From Bugula neritina (lineage: Eukaryota; Bryozoa; Gymnolaemata; Cheilostomatida; Bugulidae), in the NCBI GenBank assembly GCA_964035545.1, contig OZ037772.1, positions 12,777,818 through 12,837,817 on the forward strand: DNA of 60,000 bases. The letters run 5' to 3'. Made by a program: the position numbers and the translations under genes. The notes beneath the pieces are model-generated. The model did no database searches. It had not been told where the DNA came from and was given only the letters and a program-made list of their open reading frames with translations. How positions within the stretch are numbered: the first letter of the stretch is position 1; the number at the start of each line of letters is the position of its first letter. This document shows positions 26,617 through 37,785 of the stretch, piece after piece.

Positions 26617-27007
26617 CACGGGTGTCCAACTTTTTCAGAGCAAGAGCTACTAAAAGGGAACATTTCAATGATGAGGGCCACATTGTCAACTTTAGATTGT
26701 GCTGGGGGCCACAGCATTAGTGTTTTCAAATTACTTTATTCCAAACTCTTATGAATAGTTGCACAATAAAGTTCAAATAGTGACTACAGGCTGCATGTTT
26801 TGTAGTATGTGTATAAATAGGACATTAATTTAAAAGGTGGTTTTCCATTCTAATTCATATACGGTGTGAGAATAATTTTATGTGCTTATATGCACTAAAC
26901 TGAAACTATATAAACTATATAGTTCAATGGTGTTATGTCTCTGAGGGCCACATAAATGTAGGCTAGGGGCCACATCCAGCCCTGGGGCCGCCTGTTGGAC
27001 AGCCCTG
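26617..27007. mobile_element. hAT-type MITE, 391 bp, decayed
   Basis: The left end CACGGGTGTCCAACTTTTTC and the right end, inverted as CAGGGCTGTCCAACAGG, match the well-known hAT end CAGGGGTGTCCAA. The interior phrases GAGGGCCACAT and AGGGGCCACATCCAGCCC are typical of hAT MITEs in animals. The flanking octamers AACTATAC and ATCCATAC agree at 6 of 8 positions, an eroded 8-bp duplication. Confidence 0.8.
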
Positions 27008-28001
27008 ATCCATACTCTCTCAGTCCAGCGTATGACCATGTATATCAGTATATATCACTTATATACTGTAGAATATACATCAGTGTATATACAAGTATAA
27101 CAAGCTGATGATTCCTATATAACCCTAAACCAACAGAAGAGGAACATATTTTATGAAGTTTTCTGTAAGATACATTGTGTGGGTCAACTTTTATATATGG
27201 TTTAGCTTGGAGAATTAGAATAAACACTAGATTATTTTAAAAAGAATCCTAGCTAAAACTTAACAGGACAATACAATTTCTTATAGCCAACTTAACAAAA
27301 GAATAAATAACTCTTCAAAAATTTTGGTAGATGAGCTCGCTTAAAAATCAAATTTTAAGGTGTTTTAGTGCAAAATATGTGGTATCCAGATATCTGGGAC
27401 AGGGTTAAGGGCTATAGAATATGCTTGAAGCTGGTGAGACAGAGGAGAATAATTTTTGTGTGCATTGTTACATTTTACAAAAATCTTATAATTACAAACT
27501 CATCATATTTACTTTTAGACTTATAGCAACATCTTGCCATGAGAATATATTAATTCAGATAAGAGTTTAAAAAAATAGGCTTTCCAATTCTTTAAAAACC
27601 ACAGATATTTTTGTATTGTTGGGTTAATATCAATATATTGTATATAATGGGTAGAAATTTCAGAGTTTTAGCCCTCTGTATAAGTGCTGAATGTTTGAAA
27701 TTGCAGTGATTATTATTTAATCTTTTAACAACTGCTTGCACTATTATTTGTACAGCAGTGAGAGCTACCATTACTGTATAACTGTTTTCTAGTTGCATAC
27801 ACATTATAGCTTACAACGCAATAGAATCTTCCATAATTACTTCAGCTAGTATAACCATTTATACCAGCTTATATAGTGTCACATCTCCTTACACACCAGT
27901 AAACTCCTACTATCAATAGATAGTGCTGCAAATTCTATATGTTGCTAGAATTCTACTATTAAACTTTTTAATGTAGATTGTAGATATTTACATTTTCAGT
28001 A
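27008..28001. other. intergenic, no gene seen
   Basis: AT-rich; short frames here lack motifs or splice support. Confidence 0.5.
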
Positions 28002-28451
28002 GGTGTCATTCCAATTAGACGCTATAAGACTAAATTTCCCAGTTGGACGCTATTTATTTATTTCAGTACAATATATATTTTATGTGCAATTTATTTGAAT
28101 ATTGTCGAAATATATCTATATTTAAATAAACTTGGACCAATTGCTTGTTATTTAGCACATAAAAAATTTCCTTTGATCTGCATTAACTTATTATTTTGCA
28201 TTTTCTATACTTCCGGTTGTTTGAAAAGATATTTCGTTAGTAAGTATTTATTAAAAATAATATCTATCATCCATGAATTACTGTTTTCTGCCCCACAAAA
28301 GTCTGTGAAAATTGGATTACTATTCCAGATAATTTATATTAGTTATTATAACTATAAGCATATTAGCTATTTAGCAATCAATACAATAGTTATGTAGATA
28401 CCCAAATAAAAAATAGCGTCTAAGCAGGTAACGTCTATCTGGGATGAAACC
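28002..28451. mobile_element. non-autonomous DNA transposon, 450 bp
   Basis: The left end GGTGTCATTCCAATTAGACG is inverted, with mismatches, at the right as GGTTTCATCCCAGATAGACG. The flanks TTTCAGTA (27994-28001) and TTCCAGTA (28452-28459) match at 7 of 8 bases, suggesting an 8-bp target duplication. The 100-codon AT-rich frame inside has no recognisable domain. Superfamily not assigned. Confidence 0.55.
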
Positions 28452-28780
28452 TTCCAGTAAAGCCACTTTCTGAATTGAAGTGGGCTAAGCATGTTACTAG
28501 AGTTGTTTTTCCAACTGGTGAATTGAGGTATTCTTTGATTGAATTAACATCTAATTGCAGTAGATTTAACAGTCCACTCTCAAGTTATAGACGTGCTTCT
28601 GAGGGGGAATTGCGGTAGGCTGGAGGCTCACAGGTCAATCAACATGAATATGGATCTAGATTGGCTGTACTTGTACTTGTAGGTTACAGTTACCAGTTAG
28701 TAATTAATAATAATAGTGAGCAACCGCAACTATCAGGGTGCATGTGATAGCATGAGTATGGCTATTAGTATTACCGTGAC
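28452..28780. other. intergenic, no gene seen
   Basis: Short spacer between two transposons, ending in the ACCGTGAC duplication of the next element. Confidence 0.5.
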
Positions 28781-30576
28781 CAGGGATGTAGTGGTACCCA
28801 TACGGTCCCATACGCCGTATGGCCTAGAAGAAAATAGGCTGTTCTTGGCCATACGCCCGTATGGGCATATATTTTTTGAAAGTGTTACTGATTAGTGCAC
28901 AGGATAGTTAGGGCATCCTCACTGAGACTATCATAAATTTCGCTCATAATCTAGTTTAAGTTCTTGTTATGTTAATGCTATGTGGGTGGCATGCGTGTTG
29001 CCTACTTGTGATTGTTTAGCCTGAGATTACACTATGAATATAAGCAGCTATTAACATTCCATCTTCTCATCTCTACGTGTTCACTGAAGCGCGAAATGCT
29101 GCGCATTAGTGATTACTAAGGAAAAAATATTTCAACTTCAGTGTATAAATCACTAACTTGTAGAAAATCTATGAAGGCTATTGAAAAGATAAGAAAGTTT
29201 GCTATGCATAAATTTCTCAGGTTTCCGACAGTGTTTGTTTTATTCAAATACCATGCTTTCCTGCTGAGATATTTGGCAGGGATTGAAAAATAAACTTTTC
29301 AGGTAAAATTGGCCAAAAATAGTAGATTTTTGTCTATAACCTTGCAAAAAAATATTGAAAATTTGAAAAATCAGGTGCTCTGAGGAACAGGAAGATCTAA
29401 AGCATAGTTTTTAAATTTTAATTCTAGCACAATTAGGCTAAGTATGGTTTTATTTGGCGGGACTGAATTCTTATAATATACCAATAATGTGGCCTCAGCA
29501 AGGCAGTGACAGCTAGAAGGTTGCCCTTATCTATCTTGTGTAGACTTGCATTTTGTCAATAAGCAATGAAATTTGAAAAAAAAACCAACTTGAAATCCAG
29601 AAATAAAATCAAAATGTCTTCAGGAAACAGTACCAGGTGTGTAGGAGAGGTTAATGAAAATTTATCACTGAGGTCTACAGGTACTATATCCACATTTTGG
29701 TTGCGTTATTGCATGTTAATGATCAATGCAATGAGGTTTTGCAAACTGAACACCACCATAAGTAACCTTTTATGTTTGATTGTACTACCGTCTGGCTTTA
29801 CATTTAATCATCTCCTAGGTTAACACATATTGAACCTGTCAAATTTGTTCTTTTGGGGTATATTTCCTTGATGTGTCTAGTGGAAGCTCAGGGGTTTTAC
29901 TTTAAAACTAAGTTAACATGCTATTCTTAGGTGTGCTTTATTGTGTGTAAGGAGGTGTGGTGGTATCTCCTTATGGATTAGACTAGTATTCTAATAAACT
30001 CCAAATAGGTTTTCAACCAATGAGTTATCAATTCAAATTGCTTTTTATAAATAACCAACACACATTTTCCGATTTGCAATCTTCCTCTGTCCTGATCTAT
30101 AATTCTTTTTCTGTGCACGTCAGTGTATTAGATATTTGAAGTAATCAGGTTACATTTGGAGAGCACTTGTTACCTGTCTCTATCCTTCCATCTTTTTGAG
30201 CTCTTCAGCAATTTTTCTGTACAGGTTGGACTTAGTGTCAGAACAAACCTAACTGCAGTTGTGTAAGACTACATTACATTACATTACAGTCAACAGGTAT
30301 GGGACAAGACTGAATATTTATGTAGTTTGCAGCAATGCCCAGTCGTCATGTAGCTGGTATGGTATGAAAATAATAGCGAGGTGCACATTTCAACACAGAT
30401 TTTTTTCAGAAGAATTATAATTCACAATGGCTTTAGATTGCATAAATTTGTATCAGAAGCGCTCTGAGGGCTTCGGCGGCCGGGGCGCTGCCCCGGACCC
30501 CGCCGGGGGCCTGGGCGGCCCCCTGGACCCCCGGCCTAAGAGTATGGCCTAGAATATTTTTGCCACTACATCCCTG
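28781..30576. mobile_element. hAT-superfamily non-autonomous transposon, 1.8 kb, intact ends
   Basis: Terminal inverted repeats CAGGGATGTAGTGG (left) and CCACTACATCCCTG (right) are perfect over 14 bp and start with the hAT-type CAGGG. Both sides carry a perfect 8-bp duplication, ACCGTGAC (28773-28780 and 30577-30584), the hAT target length. A subterminal inverted phrase, CCATACG / TATGGCCTAGAA, occurs near both ends. No transposase frame is visible, so it must have moved with an enzyme from elsewhere. The interior near the right end holds a very GC-rich block (30466-30537). Confidence 0.88.
30466..30537. repeat. GC-rich block inside the hAT element
   Basis: About 70 bp of G+C-rich sequence (GGGGCGCTGCCCCGGACCCC then GGCGGCCCCCTGG) in otherwise AT-rich DNA. 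It contains several short inverted repeats able to form hairpins and lies subterminally. Confidence 0.85.
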
Positions 30577-30584
30577 ACCGTGAC

Positions 30585-31988
30585 TGTTATCTATGCCTCT
30601 CACTTTGTATCACACGCTGATAGTCATACTCATAGTCATAGTGATACTCTACTGATACACTTAATCTTATAAGTTACAACTCGGTATGAGTTTTAATTAA
30701 TACAATCATGATAAAAAAATTAAGCTGCTCTTAAACGTCGTTTTACCACCATTTTAGTTTAAGCTGCAACACTGAAAAAATACTGGTCATTGTGATAGTT
30801 ATACAGTTATACTTATACTAGAGTATTATTACTATTAATAGTAATATGGTGATCGAAAGACAGAGTTACACTTACTGTTAGTATTTACTTTTAGTTTTAG
30901 TCTTGGACTGTAACTTTAGGACTATCAGTAATGTGAATATAGCATCTTATTCTTATTTATTAAGATGTGACCTCACCTGTTTAGGCTTATGAAAGAAACT
31001 GGAAAATTACTATTTTGATAGAAAATAAAATGATAATTCTATTTTATTCTGCAGTTGCCGTCTGTGAAGAGTAGCGCTTTCCGATAATGTATAGAAAATC
31101 CACCTTTTACGCAGTAGAAGTACCTCAGTTTCGTTTTACATTAATGGAGTTATTTTCTTAAATGAGCACTAGTTTGAAAAACCAAACTTACATTCCTCGT
31201 GATATATATACCGCACCCTGAACGTATGCGCTATAATGTGCAGTTGTTTTGATAACGACGACAACTCCAAAGCTACGTTGGTTGAAGACCAGAATTTGCA
31301 TCTAAACTTAGTTGCTTTGTCAAAGCTCAAAAACAGAGACGTTGATTGGGGAATGGGTATTTTGCGCAAGCAGTTCCGCTTTTACTCGAGGCTACAAGTA
31401 GACGTGATAGTTAAAAAATTGAAGAATAATTTTATTAGTCAAGACTACCTCTTGAAGATTTGAGTAGGTTTTTACAATTTGAAAATTTAAAGAATTTTTT
31501 GCACATAAGTGAGCTAATCTGATTATTATTACATTTTACCATCATGTGCGAAGGGTACGAGCATTGAACTTATAGTTTCAGTTCAGTGGCCGTGGGTACG
31601 AAGTGAGCCTGTTTATACGAATGGTACTACTACATTCGTCATTCACCTTCAGTTTCACTTCAACACTTAGTTTTACATTATGATTATGACTTTGAGCATC
31701 ATTATATAATTTTAACTGTTAGACTTGAAGTTAGTGTTGTTAAAGCTGTTAAGCTGTTAAGCTGTTGAAGCTTGTTAATATGAACTTATTGAACAAAAAT
31801 ATGTCTATTCAGTATTCAGATGATATTTTATTATAATCATAATGAATATGATAGATTAAATTTAAAAGCTATTAAAATTAAATTAAACTTGATGTTTGAT
31901 AATCTAATGACTATGAGTAGAGACTAAGGGTAAGTTTAATCACCAATGAGTAATGACTAAATCTAATGACTATGAGTATAATAAGTAT
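30585..31988. other. spacer upstream of the gypsy element
   Basis: Mostly non-coding. A 76-codon plus-strand frame at 31236-31463 (MCSCFDNDD ... SQDYLLKI) has balanced composition and could be an exon, perhaps a 5' exon of locus C cut off by the gypsy insertion, but it has no good donor and I do not recognise it. GCTGTTAA is repeated at 31747-31770. Confidence 0.4.
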
Positions 31989-32293
31989 TGTGGTGGCTCG
32001 TGGAGCTACCAGCAACACAATACGCAAGGTTGCGTATTGACCCGGAACAATGTATTAGCCAATTAGCTAAGCTGTTTTATAAGTAATAGTAGCCGCTTCG
32101 CGCTACTAGCTCAGTTGAGGATAGTGCTGTAAACTAAATAGACGTGCGTATCATTACTGTTGTACATTGGATTTCTATTATGTATTCTTGTATTAAATAT
32201 AACGATATCTACTCGACTTAACTGGTGAAGTTTCTCTAGTGTTAAATAGACTCTCTTGGTGACACATCAACCCTAAATCTGAAAACTATAACA
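31989..32293 (+). repeat. 5' LTR of gypsy element
   Basis: 305 bp, TG...CA ends, no difference from the 3' LTR seen by eye. It contains the inverted pair TACGCAA/TTGCGTA near its start. Confidence 0.97.
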
Positions 32294-32326
32294 GTGGTGG
32301 CAGCGGTGGGATAGTGTATATCAAAG

Positions 32327-33193
32327 ATGGAGACTGAAAATGCTAGAATGCAACCACCCCCAGTAGAAGGTGAGCGTAGAAATGCTGTTAATCCTGTGAA
32401 TCGTGAAGGAGAAGAAGCTTATAGACATTGCTTGAAAGCTCCCACCTTTACTGGGTCGGAAGATGTCGAACAATTTATACAAGAATTTAGAGAGGTAATG
32501 GAAGTTGCTCAATGGCCGCATAGAGTGGCCCTTATCAAATTGCGGAGGGCGGTGACGGAGCAAGCCAAGCCGTACGGAGTGGGAACGGACGTAGACGGCA
32601 TACTGGCTGCGCTGCGGGCCCGTTTTGGCACCTCCGTCATAGACGCCAGGACCAAGCTGGAGAGATTGTGCCGCACCCCGGGGACCTCGCTACAAGAACA
32701 TGCTGCGACGGTGAAGAAGCTGGCGCAGATTGCATATAGCGATCTGCCAGCACAACACCAAGAGCGTTACACCTATGACGCCTTTGTCCAGTCCCTAAAC
32801 GACTTGGGCCTAGACCATCACCTACGGGCTAAAGGGATAACCAGAATAGAGGATGCCCTGAAGGCTGGAGAAGCTTACCTGTTGGCTACCCAAATGCATC
32901 GAGCACAACGGAACCCACCAGTAGTTGGAGTCAGCGCTGCTCGGGCTACGACAGGCTCCGAAGCCCTCCCGCTGGAAGCCGAAGTGGACCGTATGGTAGA
33001 GATGCTAGGACAATTGGTGACCATTCTGGCCGGTGCTGGCCCCGGTCAGGCCTTGCGGATGCCCCCAACACCTGTGGGGCAAGGCTGGAGTAGCGCTGAT
33101 CAGGACCAGGGACAGAAAGGACGACCCCAATACCAGGGGGCGTTAAACTGTCACGGCCCGCGGACACTCTCCCTCCCCGCAGGCCGCAACTAA
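32327..33193 (+). CDS. gag: gypsy Gag, 288 residues
   Basis: Starts at the ATG 34 bp after the LTR. Residues about 35-190 look like a retrotransposon Gag capsid region (KAPTFTGSEDVEQFIQEF, LERLCRTPGTSLQEHAATVK, YDAFVQSL). No complete CCHC knuckle is readable in this frame; the place where one would be expected (LNCHGPRTL) coincides with the Gag/Pol overlap. Pol is in the -1 frame, with a 100-nt overlap (33094-33193). Confidence 0.93.
   Translation: METENARMQPPPVEGERRNAVNPVNREGEEAYRHCLKAPTFTGSEDVEQFIQEFREVMEVAQWPHRVALIKLRRAVTEQAKPYGVGTDVDGILAALRARFGTSVIDARTKLERLCRTPGTSLQEHAATVKKLAQIAYSDLPAQHQERYTYDAFVQSLNDLGLDHHLRAKGITRIEDALKAGEAYLLATQMHRAQRNPPVVGVSAARATTGSEALPLEAEVDRMVEMLGQLVTILAGAGPGQALRMPPTPVGQGWSSADQDQGQKGRPQYQGALNCHGPRTLSLPAGRN
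33142..33148 (+). promoter_or_regulatory. candidate -1 ribosomal frameshift site GTTAAAC
   Basis: G_TTA_AAC lies in the Gag frame, inside the Gag/Pol overlap and 45 nt before the Gag stop. GTTAAAC is a known functional slippery heptamer type (it departs from strict X_XXY_YYZ at the first base). Downstream sequence is GC-rich and could fold. A shift here would give a Gag-Pol fusion. Confidence 0.5.
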
Positions 33194-33366
33194 AGGAGTA
33201 TGGTGGAACACGCCGTCGTCTGTCCGTACGGACCTGGCGGAACATTCTACCCGAGTGGCAGGTACCACGCAGGACTAGTAGGCCCGCACAACGGCCTAGT
33301 ACCTTTTCCCTGCCACTCGCTAACCGGTTTCACCGGTTACCTCGGGAGGAGGAGCCCGCCACTGAA

Positions 33367-36300
33367 ATGGAGCCAGAAGGCCCAGTGGAGAGGCCCAAAC
33401 CCCGCCGGCACCAACCTCGCCGCCGGAAGCCCCGTAAACCACGGGTGGAACCCCCGCCGTCCTGTCAAACCAGGACAGCACATGCGGGGGGGGTGAAAGT
33501 ACAACCACATGGAGAGAGCTATTTCCTACCCGGAAAGGTGGCCGGCAACGCCGTCACTTTCCTGCTCGACTCCGGTTGTACTACCAACCTTCTCAGCCGT
33601 AGAGTCTTTGAGGCACTGCCCCGCCGGGACAGGGATAGAGTACGACCGTATACTGGAGAACATGGCACCCTGGCAGACGGGTCATGTATCCCCTTTTATG
33701 GTATTATCGAGCTCCCTGGGCGTGTCCGAGATCAGGCTGTACAGGAGACCTTTATCATAGGTCAACTGGAGGAAGATGCTATCCTCGGCATGCCCTTCTT
33801 GAAGCAACACCAGTGCCGAATAGATTTTAGTAAGTCGGTGGTGCTGATGGGCGGGCGAGAACTCGCCTGTGTGGATAAGTTTGGGCGTCCTCTGGTGGGC
33901 GGTGTTCAGGTAGTTCGGAACTGCACCGTACCCGGACGCTCCAGAGCTACTATCCACTGCCGAGTGAACAGCAACCGGATAGCCAGGCTCGGGGTCGTTG
34001 AAAGCGCGCACGAAAAGATCCAACTCGCCAGTAGTCTAAACCGACTAACTGAGCGAGGGGAGGTCTTAGTGCAGTGCGTCAACCCCTTTACCGAGCCCAT
34101 TGAGCTCCCAGCTGGGTCAATGCTGGGCCGGTTCCATTCCGTCCAGGAAGAGGACGTGGGCCCGTCGCTGGGTGACGCGACGGAGGCACCCCCTCGACAC
34201 CCTATTCAGGGACGAGGGGCAGTCCCGACACATCTCCGGGAGTTATACGAAACAGCCAGTGGCGGCTGCGCGAGTAACAGAGAACGCCAAGCTATGGCCA
34301 AGTTACTACGCGACTACGGTGATGTGTTCAGCAGCGGGGAGAATGACGTGGGACTGACTGGAATTGTCAGACACGAAATACCGCTGACTGCAGGGACAGT
34401 CCCTGTCCGGCAGCCCACGCGCAGGCTGGGGCCGGAGAAAGAGAAGGAGGTTAGCCGACAAGTACGGGATCTTCTGGACCGGGGACTGATAGAGCCCGCC
34501 CATAGTGCGTGGAGCTCGCCAGTCGTACTGGTCCGGAAGAAAGACGGCAGTTGGCGGTTCTGTGTGGACTACCGCAAACTCAATAGCGTAACCATACAGG
34601 ACGCCTACCCTCTACCTCGCATTGACGAGTCATTGGACGCCCTAGCCGGCAGCAAGTACTTCAGTACGTTAGACTTGCTAAGCGGCTATTGGCAGGTTCC
34701 TCTGAGTCCCGACGCCCAGGAGAAAGCGGCGTTTATCACACGGGACGGTTTGTGGAAGTGGAAGGTGCTGCCCTTCGGGTTAACCTCCGCCCCGGCCACC
34801 TTCCAGAGGCTGATGGAACAAGTCCTTAGCGGACTCCATTGGAAGACACTGCTGGTCTACCTCGATGATGTCATCGTAATCTCTCCAGACTTCGAGACAC
34901 ATGTCAGTCGTCTGCAGGAGGTTTTCGAGAGACTCCGAGGTGCCGGTCTTAAGCTCAAACCTTCCAAGTGCGCTCTATTGCAGCCGGAGGTCAAGTACCT
35001 GGGGCACGTTGTCGGTCGAAACGGCGTGGCAACGGACCCCGAAAAGGTACGGGCAGTAGAAGACTGGGTCACCCCCCAAGACTTGACCGGACTCCGGGCT
35101 TTCTTGGGGCTGGTAGGGTATTATAGGCAATACATACCAGACTTTGCGGGCATAGCCCAGCCGCTAAACCGGCTTACCGCAAAGGGAGTGACGTGGCAGT
35201 GGACTCCAGTCGAACAAGAAGCGTTCGACCGCCTCAAGGGCTGCCTCCTAGCGGCGCCCATCTTGGCCTACCCAGACCCCACTCTGGAGTACATCCTAGA
35301 CACAGACGCCAGTGACCAGAATGTTGGCGCTGTGCTGTCGCAAGTGCAGGACGGCCGAGAAGTAGTAGTAGCCTACTACAGCAAGTCTCTCTCTCCCGCT
35401 GAACGAAATTACTGCACTACCCGCAAGGAGCTGCTGGCAGTAATCAAGTCAGTGAAGCACTTCAGACCATACCTATATGGCAGGAAGTTCCGGCTGCGTA
35501 CGGATCATGCCTCGCTGATCTGGTTGTGCAGGAGAGCAGAGCCCTCCAGTCAGGTCGCCCGGTGGCTCGAAATCCTAGCTGAATTCTCGTACCGGATCGA
35601 ACACCGACCGGGCAAGAGACACAGCAATGCAGATGGGTTGAGTCGCCGACCTGACGGAGGTTGTAAACAGTGTCTCAACATCGAGAGGAGGGATGGAGGT
35701 CCCCCACGATGCGAGTTGGAGACGCTGGCTCATCACGGAGCACCGTTTGACTGGGATCAAGGTCAACTCAGGCAAAGAGTTGATGAGTCCCCGGAGGATG
35801 TACAAAACCTCCGCGCCAACCCTATACTGGCCGGTAATGTTCGAGAGCTGAAGAAGCTCCAAGAAGAGCTGCCGGGAGTCGTGGCAGACATCTACCGGGC
35901 CAAAAGGGAAGGGCGACGACCCAGCGAGGAACGCATACGACAGGGATGCGCCGAGTTCCGGCTATACTGTCAGCGTTGGGACTCGCTGCGGATCGGGCAG
36001 GATGGGTTGCTAACCATCTCTCTAGCTGCCAGCGGCAGACACCCGGAAAGGAAGAGGGTAGTCTGCCCCACAGCCATCCGCCGTGAGTTGATTTGGGATA
36101 CTCACAAGCAGGCTCACGCAGGGGTCAAGCGAGTGATATCCAAATTACGACTCCGGTGGTATTGGCCGCAGATGGAGCGTGACGTCCGGCTCAGAGTCAA
36201 ACAGTGTGAGATCTGCCAGGCCAGTAAGCATAGCCGCCCCCCTGGTGAAGCAGGACGGCGGAGGCTATATGCTGGTAGGCCCTGGCAAGTGGTCGCTGTA

Positions 36301-37182
36301 GACCTGGTCGGACCCATGCCCCTGACCCCCAGAGGCAATAATTGGATCCTAGTACTAACCGACCACTTTACTAGGTGGGCGGATGCTCTGGCTATCCCAG
36401 ATGCATCAGCCCCAACAGTGGCCAGGGCACTAGACCAACATGTATTCTGTTATTTTGGGCTTCCCGAACAGATACACTCTGATCAAGGCGCTCAATTCCA
36501 GTCTCAACTGATGAGCGACCTTTGCCACCTCTGGGGAGTAAATCAGAGCAGGACCACCCCCTACCACCCTCAAGGTAACGGGGTGGTGGAGCGCAACAAC
36601 CGGATGCTAGGTGATGCGCTCCGGAGTCTCCTCCTTGGACGAGGTCAAGAGGAATGGGATACGGTGTTGCCGCAAGTCATGCGTGCATACCGTAGCACCC
36701 CACACACCAGTACTGGTGAGACCCCAAACCTCTTGATGCTCGGGAGAGAGACTCGTGTCCCTGACCATCTCACCTATCACGTTCCAGAGCAGGATAACTC
36801 AGTCCATGAGTATGCCAGTGAACTAGTGGAACGGATGAAGGCCGCACACGAGATACTGCGTCAACAGCAGTGGAAGGTGCGGCACGAAGATTCCGATGAA
36901 CCACCCCTCTATCAAAGAGGAGATAAGGTGTGGATGGTCAATTACCGTAGGCGCCGCGGACAGGCTGATAAGCTGAAGCCTAAGTTCGTAGGCCCCTACG
37001 TGGTCGTCGAGGCTATGCCCAATCATACGTACAAGATTGAGCGCTCAGGACAGGTGTCTATCCAGAATGAGTCTCGCTTGAAACCGTATTGGGCTAGCCC
37101 TGACGGAGTGGGAGAAGCCCCCCCCGTTGTTAGAGCCAAGGAGGCAGACAACGACGCGCGGGCGACGGCGGCATGGACCTGA
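33367..37182 (+). CDS. pol: gypsy Pol: protease, RT, RNase H, integrase (1,271 residues from first ATG)
   Basis: Open without interruption. Protease VTFLLDSGCTTN (Asp68); reverse transcriptase with YLDDVIV (Tyr498, Asp500-Asp501); RNase H start DTDAS (645-649) and RTDHASLIWL; integrase zinc region with His913/His917 and CEIC near 947; catalytic core Asp979, Asp1039 (HSDQG) and Glu1075 (VVERNN), i.e. D-D-35-E. The C-terminal part RGDKVWM ... GPYVVVEAMPNHTYKI is the usual GPF/Y-like region. The frame stays open upstream to 33094, so translation probably enters by -1 frameshift from Gag and not at this ATG. All catalytic residues are present, so the element may be active. Confidence 0.97.
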   Translation: MEPEGPVERPKPRRHQPRRRKPRKPRVEPPPSCQTRTAHAGGVKVQPHGESYFLPGKVAGNAVTFLLDSGCTTNLLSRRVFEALPRRDRDRVRPYTGEHGTLADGSCIPFYGIIELPGRVRDQAVQETFIIGQLEEDAILGMPFLKQHQCRIDFSKSVVLMGGRELACVDKFGRPLVGGVQVVRNCTVPGRSRATIHCRVNSNRIARLGVVESAHEKIQLASSLNRLTERGEVLVQCVNPFTEPIELPAGSMLGRFHSVQEEDVGPSLGDATEAPPRHPIQGRGAVPTHLRELYETASGGCASNRERQAMAKLLRDYGDVFSSGENDVGLTGIVRHEIPLTAGTVPVRQPTRRLGPEKEKEVSRQVRDLLDRGLIEPAHSAWSSPVVLVRKKDGSWRFCVDYRKLNSVTIQDAYPLPRIDESLDALAGSKYFSTLDLLSGYWQVPLSPDAQEKAAFITRDGLWKWKVLPFGLTSAPATFQRLMEQVLSGLHWKTLLVYLDDVIVISPDFETHVSRLQEVFERLRGAGLKLKPSKCALLQPEVKYLGHVVGRNGVATDPEKVRAVEDWVTPQDLTGLRAFLGLVGYYRQYIPDFAGIAQPLNRLTAKGVTWQWTPVEQEAFDRLKGCLLAAPILAYPDPTLEYILDTDASDQNVGAVLSQVQDGREVVVAYYSKSLSPAERNYCTTRKELLAVIKSVKHFRPYLYGRKFRLRTDHASLIWLCRRAEPSSQVARWLEILAEFSYRIEHRPGKRHSNADGLSRRPDGGCKQCLNIERRDGGPPRCELETLAHHGAPFDWDQGQLRQRVDESPEDVQNLRANPILAGNVRELKKLQEELPGVVADIYRAKREGRRPSEERIRQGCAEFRLYCQRWDSLRIGQDGLLTISLAASGRHPERKRVVCPTAIRRELIWDTHKQAHAGVKRVISKLRLRWYWPQMERDVRLRVKQCEICQASKHSRPPGEAGRRRLYAGRPWQVVAVDLVGPMPLTPRGNNWILVLTDHFTRWADALAIPDASAPTVARALDQHVFCYFGLPEQIHSDQGAQFQSQLMSDLCHLWGVNQSRTTPYHPQGNGVVERNNRMLGDALRSLLLGRGQEEWDTVLPQVMRAYRSTPHTSTGETPNLLMLGRETRVPDHLTYHVPEQDNSVHEYASELVERMKAAHEILRQQQWKVRHEDSDEPPLYQRGDKVWMVNYRRRRGQADKLKPKFVGPYVVVEAMPNHTYKIERSGQVSIQNESRLKPYWASPDGVGEAPPVVRAKEADNDARATAAWT

Positions 37183-37768
37183 ATACGAAGTGGTCATACC
37201 GCGGGAGGAAAACTTGGTGAGAGAGGAGCGGCAGCTTTTGTCAACAGAAGCGTGTCCGCCACCGCCAAGTCTAATTCCATCACTTCCAGAAACCGAGCCG
37301 GTTCCGGAAGTGCAAACCCCCACGGAGGGAGGGGCTCCATCCGGAGAACAAGAAGAGGTGACCACTAACGGTGAAGTAGAGACGCCATTAGAGGCCCCTA
37401 CTAACGAACCGACAAGTGTGTCACCCCCCCTAGAGAGGGGACAGCGTACGAGGAAGCCCCCACCGTATTTGAAAGACTTCATATGTGACTGCATTAGAAG
37501 CGGCGCACATGAAAGTCTAGGGGAAAACCGTACGATAAAATGTTGGAGTTGTGAACCCCACGCAAATATCAACTTTTGCGAGGGCGGAATAGTGGGAGGA
37601 ATTAATGCGCGTAAAGCAAATAGTTCCGACCTCGTGCCTCAGAAACGATGCTCAGCCTTTTCTTATGCTGACATCGCCAAAGGCAGACGTATCTCACAAC
37701 CAGCTCCAACCTTACCAAGAACGTTGAGTATGGACATTAATACCGAGTTCCCAGGTAAGCCAGTATAA
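37127..37768 (+). CDS. gypsy Pro/Glu-rich ORF overlapping the Pol end
   Basis: 213 codons from the first ATG, overlapping the last 56 nt of Pol in another frame. It is rich in Pro, Glu and Thr and contains RTRKPPPYLKDF, a motif often seen at the C-terminus of gypsy Pol or its tail. This could be a Pol tail displaced by a frameshift, or a separate accessory protein. Confidence 0.6.
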   Translation: MLEPRRQTTTRGRRRHGPEYEVVIPREENLVREERQLLSTEACPPPPSLIPSLPETEPVPEVQTPTEGGAPSGEQEEVTTNGEVETPLEAPTNEPTSVSPPLERGQRTRKPPPYLKDFICDCIRSGAHESLGENRTIKCWSCEPHANINFCEGGIVGGINARKANSSDLVPQKRCSAFSYADIAKGRRISQPAPTLPRTLSMDINTEFPGKPV

Positions 37769-37785
37769 GTCTTGTATTCCTATTC

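Noticed and set aside
28095-28397. 100-codon AT-rich frame
   Set aside because: Ile/Tyr/Leu-rich composition from AT bias, lies inside a small transposon, no domain.
33682-37572. Minus-strand frames inside the gypsy element
   Set aside because: Antisense shadows of Pol with no motifs.
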